In this document: in pieces, positions 55,742 through 63,685 of the stretch
Numbering within the stretch: the first letter of the stretch is position 1
Layout: each line of letters begins with the position of its first letter
Source: Micromonospora profundi
Lineage (GTDB): Bacteria > Actinomycetota > Actinomycetes > Mycobacteriales > Micromonosporaceae
Reading direction: 5' to 3'
Assembly (NCBI RefSeq): GCF_011927785.1
Contig: NZ_JAATJK010000001.1
Location: forward strand, 6,450,501-6,514,500
DNA length: 64,000 bases
Notes under the pieces: model-generated
Databases searched by the model: none
The model's input: the letters and a program-made list of their open reading frames with translations, nothing else
Told to the model about the DNA's origin: nothing
Program-made: the position numbers and the translations under genes

Positions 55742-56332
55742 TTGAGCGACGAGAACCCCCTGCAACCACCGTGGCTGAACGCGCCGCCGGTCGAGGAGTA
55801 CCCGTACGAGGAGAGCTACGACCTTCGGGTCGGGCCCAAGCTGCACCCGGCGCTGGACGGCCTGCTGCCCTACGTCGGGCTCTGGCGTGGCCGGGGCAAG
55901 GGTGGCTTCCCCACCATCGAGGACTTCGACTACGCACAGGAAATCCGGATCAGCCACGACGGCCGGCCGTTCCTGCACTACGAATCCCGTGCCTGGCTTC
56001 TCGACGAGCAGAGCAGGCCGGTGCGCCCGGCGGGTCGTGAGGTTGGCTGGTGGCGGCCGGTGATGGTGGACGGTCGGGCCACCGACGAGCTGGAGGCGCT
56101 GATCACGACCCCCACCGGTGTGATGGAGCTGCATCTCGGCAAGCGCACCGGCACCCAGGTCGAGTTCGCCACCGACGCGGTCGTCCGGTCGCCGACCGCC
56201 AAGGAGGTCACCGGAGGGCGCCGCCTCTTCGGCATCGTCGAGGGCGCGCTGCTCTACGCCCAGGAGATGGCGGCCATGGGGCACCCGCTCAGCCCGCACC
56301 TGTCCGCCCGGCTCATCCGGGTCGGCGGCTGA
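55742..56332 (+). CDS. Nitrobindin-like heme-binding protein
   Basis: This 196-residue protein has the nitrobindin (FABP-like, DUF1794) pattern: GLWRGRGKGGFPTIEDFDY, the GxWxGxG loop, EIRISHDGRPFLHYES, and a final AQEMAAMGHPLSPHLSARLIR with the heme-ligating His. It binds heme and can isomerise peroxynitrite in the related Mycobacterium protein. TTG 55742 follows GAGGAGTG. Its position near pabC and ygfZ is conserved in actinobacteria. Confidence 0.9.
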   Translation: MSDENPLQPPWLNAPPVEEYPYEESYDLRVGPKLHPALDGLLPYVGLWRGRGKGGFPTIEDFDYAQEIRISHDGRPFLHYESRAWLLDEQSRPVRPAGREVGWWRPVMVDGRATDELEALITTPTGVMELHLGKRTGTQVEFATDAVVRSPTAKEVTGGRRLFGIVEGALLYAQEMAAMGHPLSPHLSARLIRVGG

Positions 56333-56335
56333 CGC

Positions 56336-57217
56336 TCAGTCGACGGGAAAGCCCAGCAGGGCGTGCAGGGCTGGGGTGCGAGGGCAGTGGTCCCGACGCA
56401 CCCCGTCCAGCACCCGGACCTCGGTGAGCCCGCGCACCGAGGAGCTGAACCACACCCCGTCGGCGGCGTGCAGCTCCTCCGGCGTGACCATCCGTTCGGC
56501 GGCGTCCAGGCCCAGCTCGCCGGCGTGGGCGAGCAGCCACGCCACTGTCGTGCCGGGCAGGATGCCTGTGGTGGCGGCCGGCACGGTGCAGAGCGTGTCT
56601 CCGGTGAGCCACACCACGTTGGCGGTGGGCCCCTCCAGGGCGTACCCGTCGGAGGAGAGCCAGAGCACGTCGTCCACGCCGGCCAGCTTCGCCCAGCGAC
56701 GGGCGGCGGTGTTCACCGCGTACGACGTGGACTTGATGCCTGCCGGCAGCCAGTCCAGGCCGGTCCGCGCGTCGGCGGGGATCCCCAGCGGCAGGAAGGC
56801 CACTGTGATCCCGGTGCGCCGGGTCGCCTGGGACGCCGCCGCCACCTCGGTAAGCGTGGCGTAGACGGTCGGTGGGCCGCCCGCCTCCGAGCCTCTGGTG
56901 CACACAAGCCGTAGCGCGCCCTCCACCTCTGCCGGCCAGCCCGCGCGCACAGTGTCGAGCAGGTCGATGAGCGCGTCGGTGGGGGGCAGGTCCAGGTCGA
57001 CGGCGGCCGCCGCGGTGGCGAGCCGGGCCAGGTGCTCGTCGCGCAGCCACGGCCGGCCCTGGCGCAGATGCATGGACTCGAAGAGCCCGTCGCCGCGCAG
57101 AACGCCCAGGTCGTCGCCCCTCAGGACGGGCTCGTCGGCAGGGATGAGACCCCGCCCGAGTACGGCGAGGCGGGCGCTCGCTGTGGTCGGGGTCGTGCCG
57201 GTGGGTGACGTCACCAT
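56336..57217 (-). CDS. pabC: Aminodeoxychorismate lyase (aminotransferase class IV)
   Basis: This 293-residue PLP enzyme has DDLGVLRGDGLFESM, IKSTSYAVNTAARRWAKLAGVDDVLWLSSDGYALEGPTANV with the PLP lysine in IKSTSY, and TTGILPGTT. It fits 4-amino-4-deoxychorismate lyase, which makes p-aminobenzoate for folate; other class IV aminotransferases cannot be excluded. ATG 57217; convergent with nitrobindin at a 3-base spacing. Confidence 0.87.
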   Translation of the reverse strand: MVTSPTGTTPTTASARLAVLGRGLIPADEPVLRGDDLGVLRGDGLFESMHLRQGRPWLRDEHLARLATAAAAVDLDLPPTDALIDLLDTVRAGWPAEVEGALRLVCTRGSEAGGPPTVYATLTEVAAASQATRRTGITVAFLPLGIPADARTGLDWLPAGIKSTSYAVNTAARRWAKLAGVDDVLWLSSDGYALEGPTANVVWLTGDTLCTVPAATTGILPGTTVAWLLAHAGELGLDAAERMVTPEELHAADGVWFSSSVRGLTEVRVLDGVRRDHCPRTPALHALLGFPVD

Positions 57218-57285
57218 GACCGTCGAGCCTAGCGGCGGTCGGTCGCGGGCAGGAGGGGTCGCGATTGCCGAACTATGATCGGACG

Positions 57286-57714
57286 GTGTCCGAATCCTCG
57301 CTCGCGGAAATGCTCCGAGCCCGCGGCCTGCGGCTGACAGCCCAGCGGCAGCTCGTCCTCCAGGCGGTGCTCGATCTGGGCCATGCCACGCCGGAGCAGG
57401 TGCACACCGCGGTCCGCGAGGTCGCCGCCGGAGTCAACATCACCACCATCTATCGCACGCTGGAGCTGCTGGAGCGGCTCTGCCTGGTGACGCACACCCA
57501 CCTGTCGCACGGTTCGCCCACCTACCACGCGGCCGGTGAGCACCAACACGTCCACCTGGTCTGCCGGGAGTGCGGCGCTATCGACGAGATCGAACCCGAG
57601 ATGCTCCGGCCGCTTGCCGACCAGTTGGCCACGCAGCGGGGTTTCCAGGTGGACATCGGGCACGTGTCACTCTTCGGCGTCTGCGCACGCTGCCAGAACG
57701 GGGACCAGAAATGA
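57286..57714 (+). CDS. Fur family metal-responsive repressor
   Basis: This 142-residue regulator has the winged helix (LRLTAQRQLVLQAVLDLGHATPEQVH), the TIYRTLELLERLCLV recognition region, the metal site HQHVHLVCRECG, and a second Cys pair CARC at the end for structural zinc. It could sense iron, zinc or peroxide. TATGAT lies 6 bases before GTG 57286 (leaderless start); TTG 57265, after AGGAGGGG, is the alternative. It overlaps ygfZ by 4 bases (ATGA). Confidence 0.9.
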   Translation: MSESSLAEMLRARGLRLTAQRQLVLQAVLDLGHATPEQVHTAVREVAAGVNITTIYRTLELLERLCLVTHTHLSHGSPTYHAAGEHQHVHLVCRECGAIDEIEPEMLRPLADQLATQRGFQVDIGHVSLFGVCARCQNGDQK

Positions 57715-58823
57715 TCGACATCGCGGGCGCGGTGGCCGTCGAGAGCATCGACGAGGCCACCCGCGACCAGCCGGATCCGGCGCACGTCGCGGCCGGGGTA
57801 CGAGGGGTCGCCGCCCACTACGGCGACCCGCTGCGTGAGCAGCGCATCCTGGACACCGAGGTCGGGCTCGTCGACAGGTCGCACCGGGGTGTCGTCGCGG
57901 TGCCCGGCGAGGAACGGGCCAGCTGGCTGCACACTGTCACGTCGCAGCATCTGACGACGCTTGCCGCGGGCGAAGGCACCGAGCTGCTGGTGCTGTCCCC
58001 GCACGGCCACATCGAGCAGCACGCGTTTGTCGCCGAGGACGGCGAGACCACCTGGCTGGACACCGACCCCGGAGCGACCGAGGGCCTGCTCGGCTATCTG
58101 GAGAAGATGCGGTTCTTCAGCAAGGTCGAACCCCGCGACGCCACCGCCGAGCGCGCGCTGCTGTCACTGGTCGGTCCGGCGGCACCGGACGCCCTGGCCA
58201 CGCTCGGGGTGACCGGGCTGGCAGCCCCGGACCTGCTTCCCGTGCCCGGCCCGAAGTTCGTCGCCGGCGCCGTCCCACCCCGGGCCGGCGTGCGGTACGA
58301 CGTCCGACCGCTGCCGGCTGGCGGCTGGGCTCGGAGGGGGCCGCTCGGGGTGGACCTGCTGGTGCCCCGCCCGGCGATGGAGCAGGTGGTGGCGGAGCTT
58401 CGCGGCGCAGGCGTACCACTGGCCGGCCTCTGGGCGTACGAGGCGATCCGGGTGGCCGCCAAGCAGCCCCGGGTCGGGGTGGACACCGACCACCGGACCA
58501 TCCCGGCCGAGGTGGATCTCATCGGCCCGGCGGTCCACCTGGACAAGGGCTGCTACCGAGGTCAGGAGACGGTGGCCCGCGTCCACAACATGGGCCGGCC
58601 GCCGCGTCGTCTGGTGCTGCTGCACCTGGACGGGGTGACCACCGATCAGCCACCGACCGCCGGTACGCCGGTGACCCTCGACGGCCGGACTGTGGGTTTC
58701 GTGGGCACCGCCGTGCTGCACCACGAGTTGGGTCAGGTCGCGCTCGCCGTGTTGAAGCGGAACGTCCCGGATGACGCCGCCCTCATGATCAACGAGACCG
58801 CGGCAGCGATCGACCCGTCCTGA
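57711..58823 (+). CDS. ygfZ: Folate-binding YgfZ-type iron-sulfur maturation protein
   Basis: This 370-residue protein has the GcvT-like fold and the YgfZ signature DKGCYRGQETVAR near residues 281-293. YgfZ helps assemble or repair certain iron-sulfur clusters and binds folate. ATG 57711 overlaps the fur stop by 4 bases, so iron regulation and cluster repair are co-transcribed. Confidence 0.92.
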   Translation: MIDIAGAVAVESIDEATRDQPDPAHVAAGVRGVAAHYGDPLREQRILDTEVGLVDRSHRGVVAVPGEERASWLHTVTSQHLTTLAAGEGTELLVLSPHGHIEQHAFVAEDGETTWLDTDPGATEGLLGYLEKMRFFSKVEPRDATAERALLSLVGPAAPDALATLGVTGLAAPDLLPVPGPKFVAGAVPPRAGVRYDVRPLPAGGWARRGPLGVDLLVPRPAMEQVVAELRGAGVPLAGLWAYEAIRVAAKQPRVGVDTDHRTIPAEVDLIGPAVHLDKGCYRGQETVARVHNMGRPPRRLVLLHLDGVTTDQPPTAGTPVTLDGRTVGFVGTAVLHHELGQVALAVLKRNVPDDAALMINETAAAIDPS

Positions 58824-58846
58824 GCGAGCCGTCTAGGATCGCCGGC

Positions 58847-59674
58847 ATGACGACAGGAACGTTGATCACGGTGGCCCCGACCGGCGCGGAGTCGGCCAAG
58901 GCCGAGGTGCCGGCGCTGCCGGTGACGCTCGACGAGCTGCTGCGCACCGCCAAGGAGTGCGAGGCACTCGGTGCCGCCGTGATCCACGTCCACATCCGTG
59001 ACGAGGCGGCGCGGCCGACCCTCGACCCGGTGCGCCTGGCCGAGACCGTTGCGGCGTTGCGGGAGAGCACCGACCTCATCGTGCAGCTTTCGTCCGGCGG
59101 CGCGGTGACCGACCCGGAGGCGTCCCGGCTCGCAGTGCTCGACGCCCGCCCGGACATGGCCTCCTGCACCATGGGCACCGTCAACTTCGGCGACGACGTC
59201 TTCCTCAACCGGTGGGAGTTCATCGTCGATCTGCACACCCGTATGCAGGAGCGGGGGATCGTGCCGGAGTACGAGATCTTCGACCTCGGTCACCTGTCGG
59301 CGTTGCAGCGGCTGCTCGGCAAGTACGGGCTGCCGGCCGGTGGGCACGTGCACGTCGACTTCGTGATGGGTGTGCCGGGCGGGATGCCGGGCACCACCGA
59401 GACGCTCGTCGCTGCGCACCGGATGTTGCGGGACCTGCCGGAGGGCACCACGTTCTCGGCGACCGGTGTCGGTCGGAGCACGATCCCGGTCCTGCTGGCC
59501 TCGCTGTCGACAGGCGGGCACCTGCGCGTCGGCATGGAGGACACAGTGACGTACGCCAAGGGGCGCCCGGTGGAATCCAACATGCAGCTGGTCGCCCGTG
59601 CGGTCGGCTTCGCCCAGCTCGCCCAGCGGCCGCCGCTTACCACGGTCGAAGCTCGTACCCTGCTCGGGTTGTAA
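58847..59674 (+). CDS. BKACE (3-keto-5-aminohexanoate cleavage type) enzyme
   Basis: This 275-residue enzyme of the DUF849 family has AAVIHVHIRDE (metal-binding HxH) near residue 50, IVQLSSGG, and EYEIFDLGHLSALQRL, then GMEDTVTYAKG. BKACE enzymes cleave beta-keto acids with acetyl-CoA; the specific substrate depends on the active-site family and is unknown here. ATG 58847, 23 bases after the ygfZ stop. Confidence 0.88.
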   Translation: MTTGTLITVAPTGAESAKAEVPALPVTLDELLRTAKECEALGAAVIHVHIRDEAARPTLDPVRLAETVAALRESTDLIVQLSSGGAVTDPEASRLAVLDARPDMASCTMGTVNFGDDVFLNRWEFIVDLHTRMQERGIVPEYEIFDLGHLSALQRLLGKYGLPAGGHVHVDFVMGVPGGMPGTTETLVAAHRMLRDLPEGTTFSATGVGRSTIPVLLASLSTGGHLRVGMEDTVTYAKGRPVESNMQLVARAVGFAQLAQRPPLTTVEARTLLGL

Positions 59675-59768
59675 GGCCGGCCCCTGTCCTACGCCCCTGT
59701 CACCCGGGCGGTGGAAAGCCTGGTCACCCCGCCGCCGTGCGGTCCCGGACCGTCGGTACCGTCCAGCC

Positions 59769-60728
59769 GTGGCAAAGACGTACGAGGGCGGCGTGCCGCT
59801 CGCCGAGGTGGTCCGCTCCGGGTTCGTGGAGGGCGCGCACCGCGGCTCGGTGGTGGTGCTGGACGCGGCCGGTGTGCCGGTGGCCGCCGCCGGGGATGTG
59901 ACAGCACCCATCTTTCCCCGCTCGGCAAGCAAGCCGATGCAGGCGATCGGAATGCTCCGCGCCGGCCTGTCGCTGACCGACCCGACCGACCTGGCACTGG
60001 TCTCGGCCAGCCACGCGGGTGAGGCGTTCCACCTGGAGCGTGTCGGCGCTCTGCTGGACAGTGCGGGGTTGGACGCGTCCGCGTTGCACTGCCCGCCCGA
60101 CCTGCCGGCCGGTGCGGCGGCCCGGGAGGCGGTACTGCGCTCCGGTGGCGGCCCCTCCAGGGTCCAGATGAACTGCTCGGGCAAGCACAGCGGAATGTTG
60201 CTGACCTGCCAGGCCGCCGGGTGGCCGCTGGACGGCTACTGGCGGCCGGAACACCCGTTGCAGCAGCGGCTACGGGCAGCCATCGAGGAGTTCACCGACG
60301 AGCCGGCGGCGGCGGTGGGGGTGGACGGTTGTGGTGCCCCGGTGCTCGCGGTGTCGCTGACCGGCCTGGCTGGCGCGTACCTCAGGCTTGTCGATGCCGA
60401 GCCCGGCTCGGCGGCGCGCGCCGTCGCCGACGCCATGCGTGCCCATCCGGAGATAGTCGGCGGCAGCCAGGCCGACGACACCCGGTTGATGCGCGGCGCC
60501 CCGGGTCTGCTCGCCAAGGTCGGCGCGGAGGGCGTGTTCGCGGTGGGACTGCCGGGCGTCGGAGCGGTGGCCCTGAAGATCGACGACGGGGCCGAGCGGG
60601 CCCGGATGCCGGTGCTGGTGTCGGCGCTGCGCCGGCTCGGCGTGGACGCTCCCGTGCTGGCCGAGTACGCCGAGGTGCCTCTCTTCGGCGGCGGCGTCCC
60701 GGTCGGCGCGGTCCGCGCGCTCTGGTGA
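59769..60728 (+). CDS. Class 3 (Rhizobium etli type) asparaginase
   Basis: This 319-residue protein has the asparaginase_II (PF06089) pattern: SASKP with Ser52 and Lys55, NCSGKH with Cys136 and Lys139, and DGCGAP with Cys188. These match the Ser-Lys pairs and the zinc-binding cysteine pair of the R. etli enzyme ReAV, distinct from E. coli type I and II enzymes. It hydrolyses L-asparagine. GTG 59769 has no strong ribosome site. Confidence 0.88.
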   Translation: MAKTYEGGVPLAEVVRSGFVEGAHRGSVVVLDAAGVPVAAAGDVTAPIFPRSASKPMQAIGMLRAGLSLTDPTDLALVSASHAGEAFHLERVGALLDSAGLDASALHCPPDLPAGAAAREAVLRSGGGPSRVQMNCSGKHSGMLLTCQAAGWPLDGYWRPEHPLQQRLRAAIEEFTDEPAAAVGVDGCGAPVLAVSLTGLAGAYLRLVDAEPGSAARAVADAMRAHPEIVGGSQADDTRLMRGAPGLLAKVGAEGVFAVGLPGVGAVALKIDDGAERARMPVLVSALRRLGVDAPVLAEYAEVPLFGGGVPVGAVRALW

Positions 60729-60846
60729 GCGAAGGGCGGGCCCCTTCAGGCGGGGAAATGTGCCCCTGCCTGCGTGTGCGGTGCGGTAGGCAAGCGCCAG
60801 CGTAGGCACCGCCGGCCGCCGCCGGGGCGGAGGCCATGAATGGGCC

Positions 60847-60884
60847 TGATGCCTCAGAGGCATATTGATGACTCTGAGGCATCA
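60847..60884. repeat. 13-bp inverted repeat, terminator or dispersed repeat
   Basis: TGATGCCTCAGAG (60847-60859) is complementary to 60872-60884 with a 12-base loop. It sits between the convergent asparaginase and hydrolase genes and is AT-richer than its surroundings. No T run follows; it may be a dispersed palindrome. The rest of 60729-60970 shows nothing else. Confidence 0.6.
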
Positions 60885-60970
60885 AGCTTGTTCGGGTGAC
60901 AGGGCGCCGAGCTGCGGCTCTGGAGCGGACGGCGCCGAGGCGTTCCTGGAGGGCATCGATGCGGTGTGGA

Positions 60971-61768
60971 TCAGCTCAGGAAGTCGAGCACTGCGGCGTT
61001 TACCGGCTCGGGGCGCTCCAGCGGCAGCAGGTGCGCGGCGTCCGGTACGTCGGGCAGCCGTACCGCGTCGGGCACTTCGGCGGCGATCCGGTCGGCGAGC
61101 CGGCGGATGTCCGGCACGTCGGCCGCGCCGGCGGTGACCAGGACGGGCACCCGTAGCTCGCCGAGACGGTCGATCGCCGGCGGTGTCAGCTCGCCCACCT
61201 CGACCGCGCCGAGGGCCAGTTCGGCGGCGAGCGCGCGCTGATCCATCTCCTGCGCGAACGCGATCAGGTCGCTGTCGACGTCGGACGGCTGGCGGGCCGG
61301 GCCGACCACCCAGAACCGCACCTCGCCTGCCGCCCCGGCGGTGAAGTCGTCGGGGTCGACCTCACCGACGAGGTCGTCCCACAGGTCATTGGCCTCCTCG
61401 GACCACTCGTTGCCGGACACCGCCGTGCCGAACAGTGCGAGCGCGGTGACCCGGTCCGGGTGTGCGAGCGCGGTGTCGATGGCGACCGACCCGCCGAAGG
61501 AGCAGCCGACCAGTGCGGCCCGGGGAATGTCGAGCGCGTCCAGCAGGCCGGCCACGTCGTCGTGGTGCGCGAACGGCGTCGCCGGCAGTTCCGAGTCTCC
61601 GTACCCGCGCAGGTCGAGGGCGATCACCCGGTGCCGGGCGGCGAGCGCGGGCAGCACGCCGCGCCACATGCGGCGGTCGGCGATGCCGGCGTGCAGCAGT
61701 ACGACGGGGGTGCCGGTGCCGGCCTCGTCGTACGCGAGGGCTGCACCGTTGATTGTGATCTTGTGCAC
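60971..61768 (-). CDS. Alpha/beta hydrolase
   Basis: This 266-residue protein has the hydrolase pattern VVLLHAGIADRRMW (oxyanion), DLRGYGDSE, the nucleophile GCSFGG (Ser near residue 96) and a late His in DAAHLLP. Substrate unknown. GTG 61768 gives the natural start, VHKITINGAAL; the longer TTG reading adds a basic tail. Divergent from the XRE regulator. Confidence 0.87.
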   Translation of the reverse strand: MHKITINGAALAYDEAGTGTPVVLLHAGIADRRMWRGVLPALAARHRVIALDLRGYGDSELPATPFAHHDDVAGLLDALDIPRAALVGCSFGGSVAIDTALAHPDRVTALALFGTAVSGNEWSEEANDLWDDLVGEVDPDDFTAGAAGEVRFWVVGPARQPSDVDSDLIAFAQEMDQRALAAELALGAVEVGELTPPAIDRLGELRVPVLVTAGAADVPDIRRLADRIAAEVPDAVRLPDVPDAAHLLPLERPEPVNAAVLDFLS

Positions 61769-61822
61769 GGAACGGACCGTACGGAACGGACGAGTGGCGC
61801 GCAAATGGGATGTTGAGACGTT

Positions 61823-61872
61823 GCTAACTCTGGTTAGCGTTTTGCTTGCAGGAGTTAGCAGCGCGGATTAGC
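61823..61872 (+). promoter_or_regulatory. XRE promoter with GTTAGC operator repeats
   Basis: GCTAAC, 4 bases, GTTAGC (61823-61838) is an inverted repeat; further GTTAGC (61854-61859) and ATTAGC (61867-61872) copies follow. TTGCAG (61846-61851), 17 bases and TAGCGT (61869-61874) form a promoter 7 bases before ATG 61882, suggesting leaderless transcription and autoregulation. Confidence 0.6.
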
Positions 61873-61881
61873 GTCTGGGTC

Positions 61882-62499
61882 ATGGCCACACCCAAGGATC
61901 TCCCCGACGTTGGCGGGTTCATTCGTGATCTGCGGCGTAACGCCAAGATCTCGCTGCGGCAGCTCGCCGACCAGGCGGGGGTCAGCAATCCGTACCTCAG
62001 CCAGATCGAGCGTGGCCTGCGCAAGCCCAGCGCCGAGGTGCTCCAGCAACTGGCGAACGCGCTACGGGTCTCCACGCCCGCCATGTACCTGCGGGCGGGG
62101 CTGCTCGACGACAAGGAGGGGCACGGCGTGCTCGCCTCCATCGCAGTGGACCCCGACCTGACGATGGCCCAGAAGCAGTCGCTGACCCAGATCTACGAGA
62201 CTTTCCGACGGGAGAACGCGCGGCTGGCCGAGGCCCAGGCCGCCGCCGAGGGCACCCGCACGGACACCCCGGACACCACTGGCGACGCGACCGGGCCGAC
62301 CGCCCCGACCGACGTCGTCGATCAGCCTGCGGACGTGGCCAACCTGGCCGCGACCGGCCCCACCACTGCCGGTGGCACCCCGACCGAGGCCGTCCTCGAG
62401 TCGGTAGCCGTCACCGAGGCGGGCACCGCTCCCGCTCCGAAAAGCACAAACACCCCTGAGAAGAAGGCCGCCCCGACGGCCGAGGAGGAGACGTCATGA
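61882..62499 (+). CDS. XRE family transcriptional regulator
   Basis: This 205-residue regulator has a helix-turn-helix (residues 10-65: SLRQLADQAGVSNPYLSQIERG) and a middle helical segment (TMAQKQSLTQIYETFRREN). The C-terminal 90 residues are Thr/Pro/Ala rich and probably disordered. In mycobacteria the same type (Rv0474) precedes hbhA. It overlaps the next gene by 4 bases (ATGA). Confidence 0.9.
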   Translation: MATPKDLPDVGGFIRDLRRNAKISLRQLADQAGVSNPYLSQIERGLRKPSAEVLQQLANALRVSTPAMYLRAGLLDDKEGHGVLASIAVDPDLTMAQKQSLTQIYETFRRENARLAEAQAAAEGTRTDTPDTTGDATGPTAPTDVVDQPADVANLAATGPTTAGGTPTEAVLESVAVTEAGTAPAPKSTNTPEKKAAPTAEEETS

Positions 62500-63299
62500 C
62501 CGAGCCGAAGACCAACCGCATCCCTGCCCCGATCTACGCCGCCGCAGGCGTTGGCGAGCTGGCCTTCGAGCAGCTGCGCAAGCTGCCGTCGGTGGTCGGT
62601 GTCCTCGGCACCCGGGTCGTCGCCGACCTGGGTGGTCGGGCGGTCCTGACCGGTTTTGAGCTGCGCCAGAAGGCCACCGAGACGCTGCGTACCGCGAACG
62701 AGACCGCGGAGACCCTGAAGGGCCGCGCGCAGGCCGAGTTGGACCTGGCGAAGCTGCGCGAGTCCGCCGACCTGGCAAAGCTGCGCGAGGTCGCCGACCT
62801 GGACAAGCTGCGCGAGGTGGCCGACCTCGACAAGCTGCGCGCCGCCGCGACCCGCAACGCCGCCGTTGTCGTCGCCAGCGCCCACGCCGCCCAGGAGCGG
62901 GCGTTCGCCGCGTACGGCGCGCTCGTCGCCCGCGGTGAGCGGGTCGTCGGCGCCGGTGTGCTGGAGGCCGCCGAGACGGTGAACGCCGACATCGAGGCCA
63001 CCGAGGGCCTGCCGGCCACGACCGCCACGCCGACCGCCGCCACCCCGGCTGTGACCGCCGGCACCACGACTGCGGCGACTGCGCCGACCGAGGTGCCGAC
63101 CCCGGCCGAGGTGGCCGAGATCGTCGAGGCCAAGCCGGCCGCAGTCAAGAAGGCCACCCGGGCGAAGGCGGCCAAGCCGGTCGCCACCTCGACCGCCAAG
63201 ACGGCCGCTGCTCCGACCACCAAGGCTGCCAAGTCGGCCGCTACCCCGTCGGCGAAGCTGCCCCGGGCCACCAAGCGGACCCGCCCGGCCGCCGAATAG
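62496..63299 (+). CDS. HBHA-like heparin-binding hemagglutinin family protein
   Basis: This 267-residue protein has an N-terminal membrane-associated helix, then a coiled coil with four ADLxKLREV-type 9-residue repeats (about residues 84-117), and a lysine/alanine-rich tail with KKATRAKAAKP motifs resembling the heparin-binding end of HBHA. In mycobacteria HBHA binds host glycans; here a role in cell-surface lipid or glycan binding is inferred. ATG 62496 overlaps the XRE stop. Confidence 0.8.
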   Translation: MTEPKTNRIPAPIYAAAGVGELAFEQLRKLPSVVGVLGTRVVADLGGRAVLTGFELRQKATETLRTANETAETLKGRAQAELDLAKLRESADLAKLREVADLDKLREVADLDKLRAAATRNAAVVVASAHAAQERAFAAYGALVARGERVVGAGVLEAAETVNADIEATEGLPATTATPTAATPAVTAGTTTAATAPTEVPTPAEVAEIVEAKPAAVKKATRAKAAKPVATSTAKTAAAPTTKAAKSAATPSAKLPRATKRTRPAAE

Positions 63300-63370
63300 T
63301 TCGCGACGTCGACGGTCCCGGCGGCGTCCTTGTCGGACGTAGCCGGGGCCGTCGACATAAGCTTGCCGGC

Positions 63371-63685
63371 ATGGCCAACGCTGCGCCGATCTTCGCGTTC
63401 GAAGTCCGCTACGTGATCGAGCTGATCCTGCTCGTCTTCGCGCTGATCATCCAGGGCGTCGCGCTGGTGCACGCCGTCACCCAGCGATCCGACGGTTTCT
63501 CCGCCATCGGGACGCTGCCCAAGGGTGGCTGGATCGCCATCCTGGCGGTCTGCCTCGTGCTGACCCTGCTCGGCTTCGGTCCGATCAGCCTCTTCGGACT
63601 GATCGGCATCGCCGCCGCACTCATCTACCTGCTCGACGTCCGGGTCGGCCTGCGCGACCTCACTGACGGCAAAGGGTTCTGGTGA
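63371..63685 (+). CDS. DUF2516 family membrane protein
   Basis: This 104-residue protein has three hydrophobic helices with VRYVIELILLVFALIIQG, LPKGGWIAILAVCLVL, and a terminal YLLDVRVGLRDL. It fits DUF2516, a small actinobacterial family of unknown role that usually follows hbhA. ATG 63371; its stop overlaps the next gene start by 4 bases (GTGA). Confidence 0.87.
   Translation: MANAAPIFAFEVRYVIELILLVFALIIQGVALVHAVTQRSDGFSAIGTLPKGGWIAILAVCLVLTLLGFGPISLFGLIGIAAALIYLLDVRVGLRDLTDGKGFW

Noticed and set aside
62747..62842. CRISPR-like repeat array
   Set aside because: The 27-base units are contiguous, in frame and coding, with no spacers.
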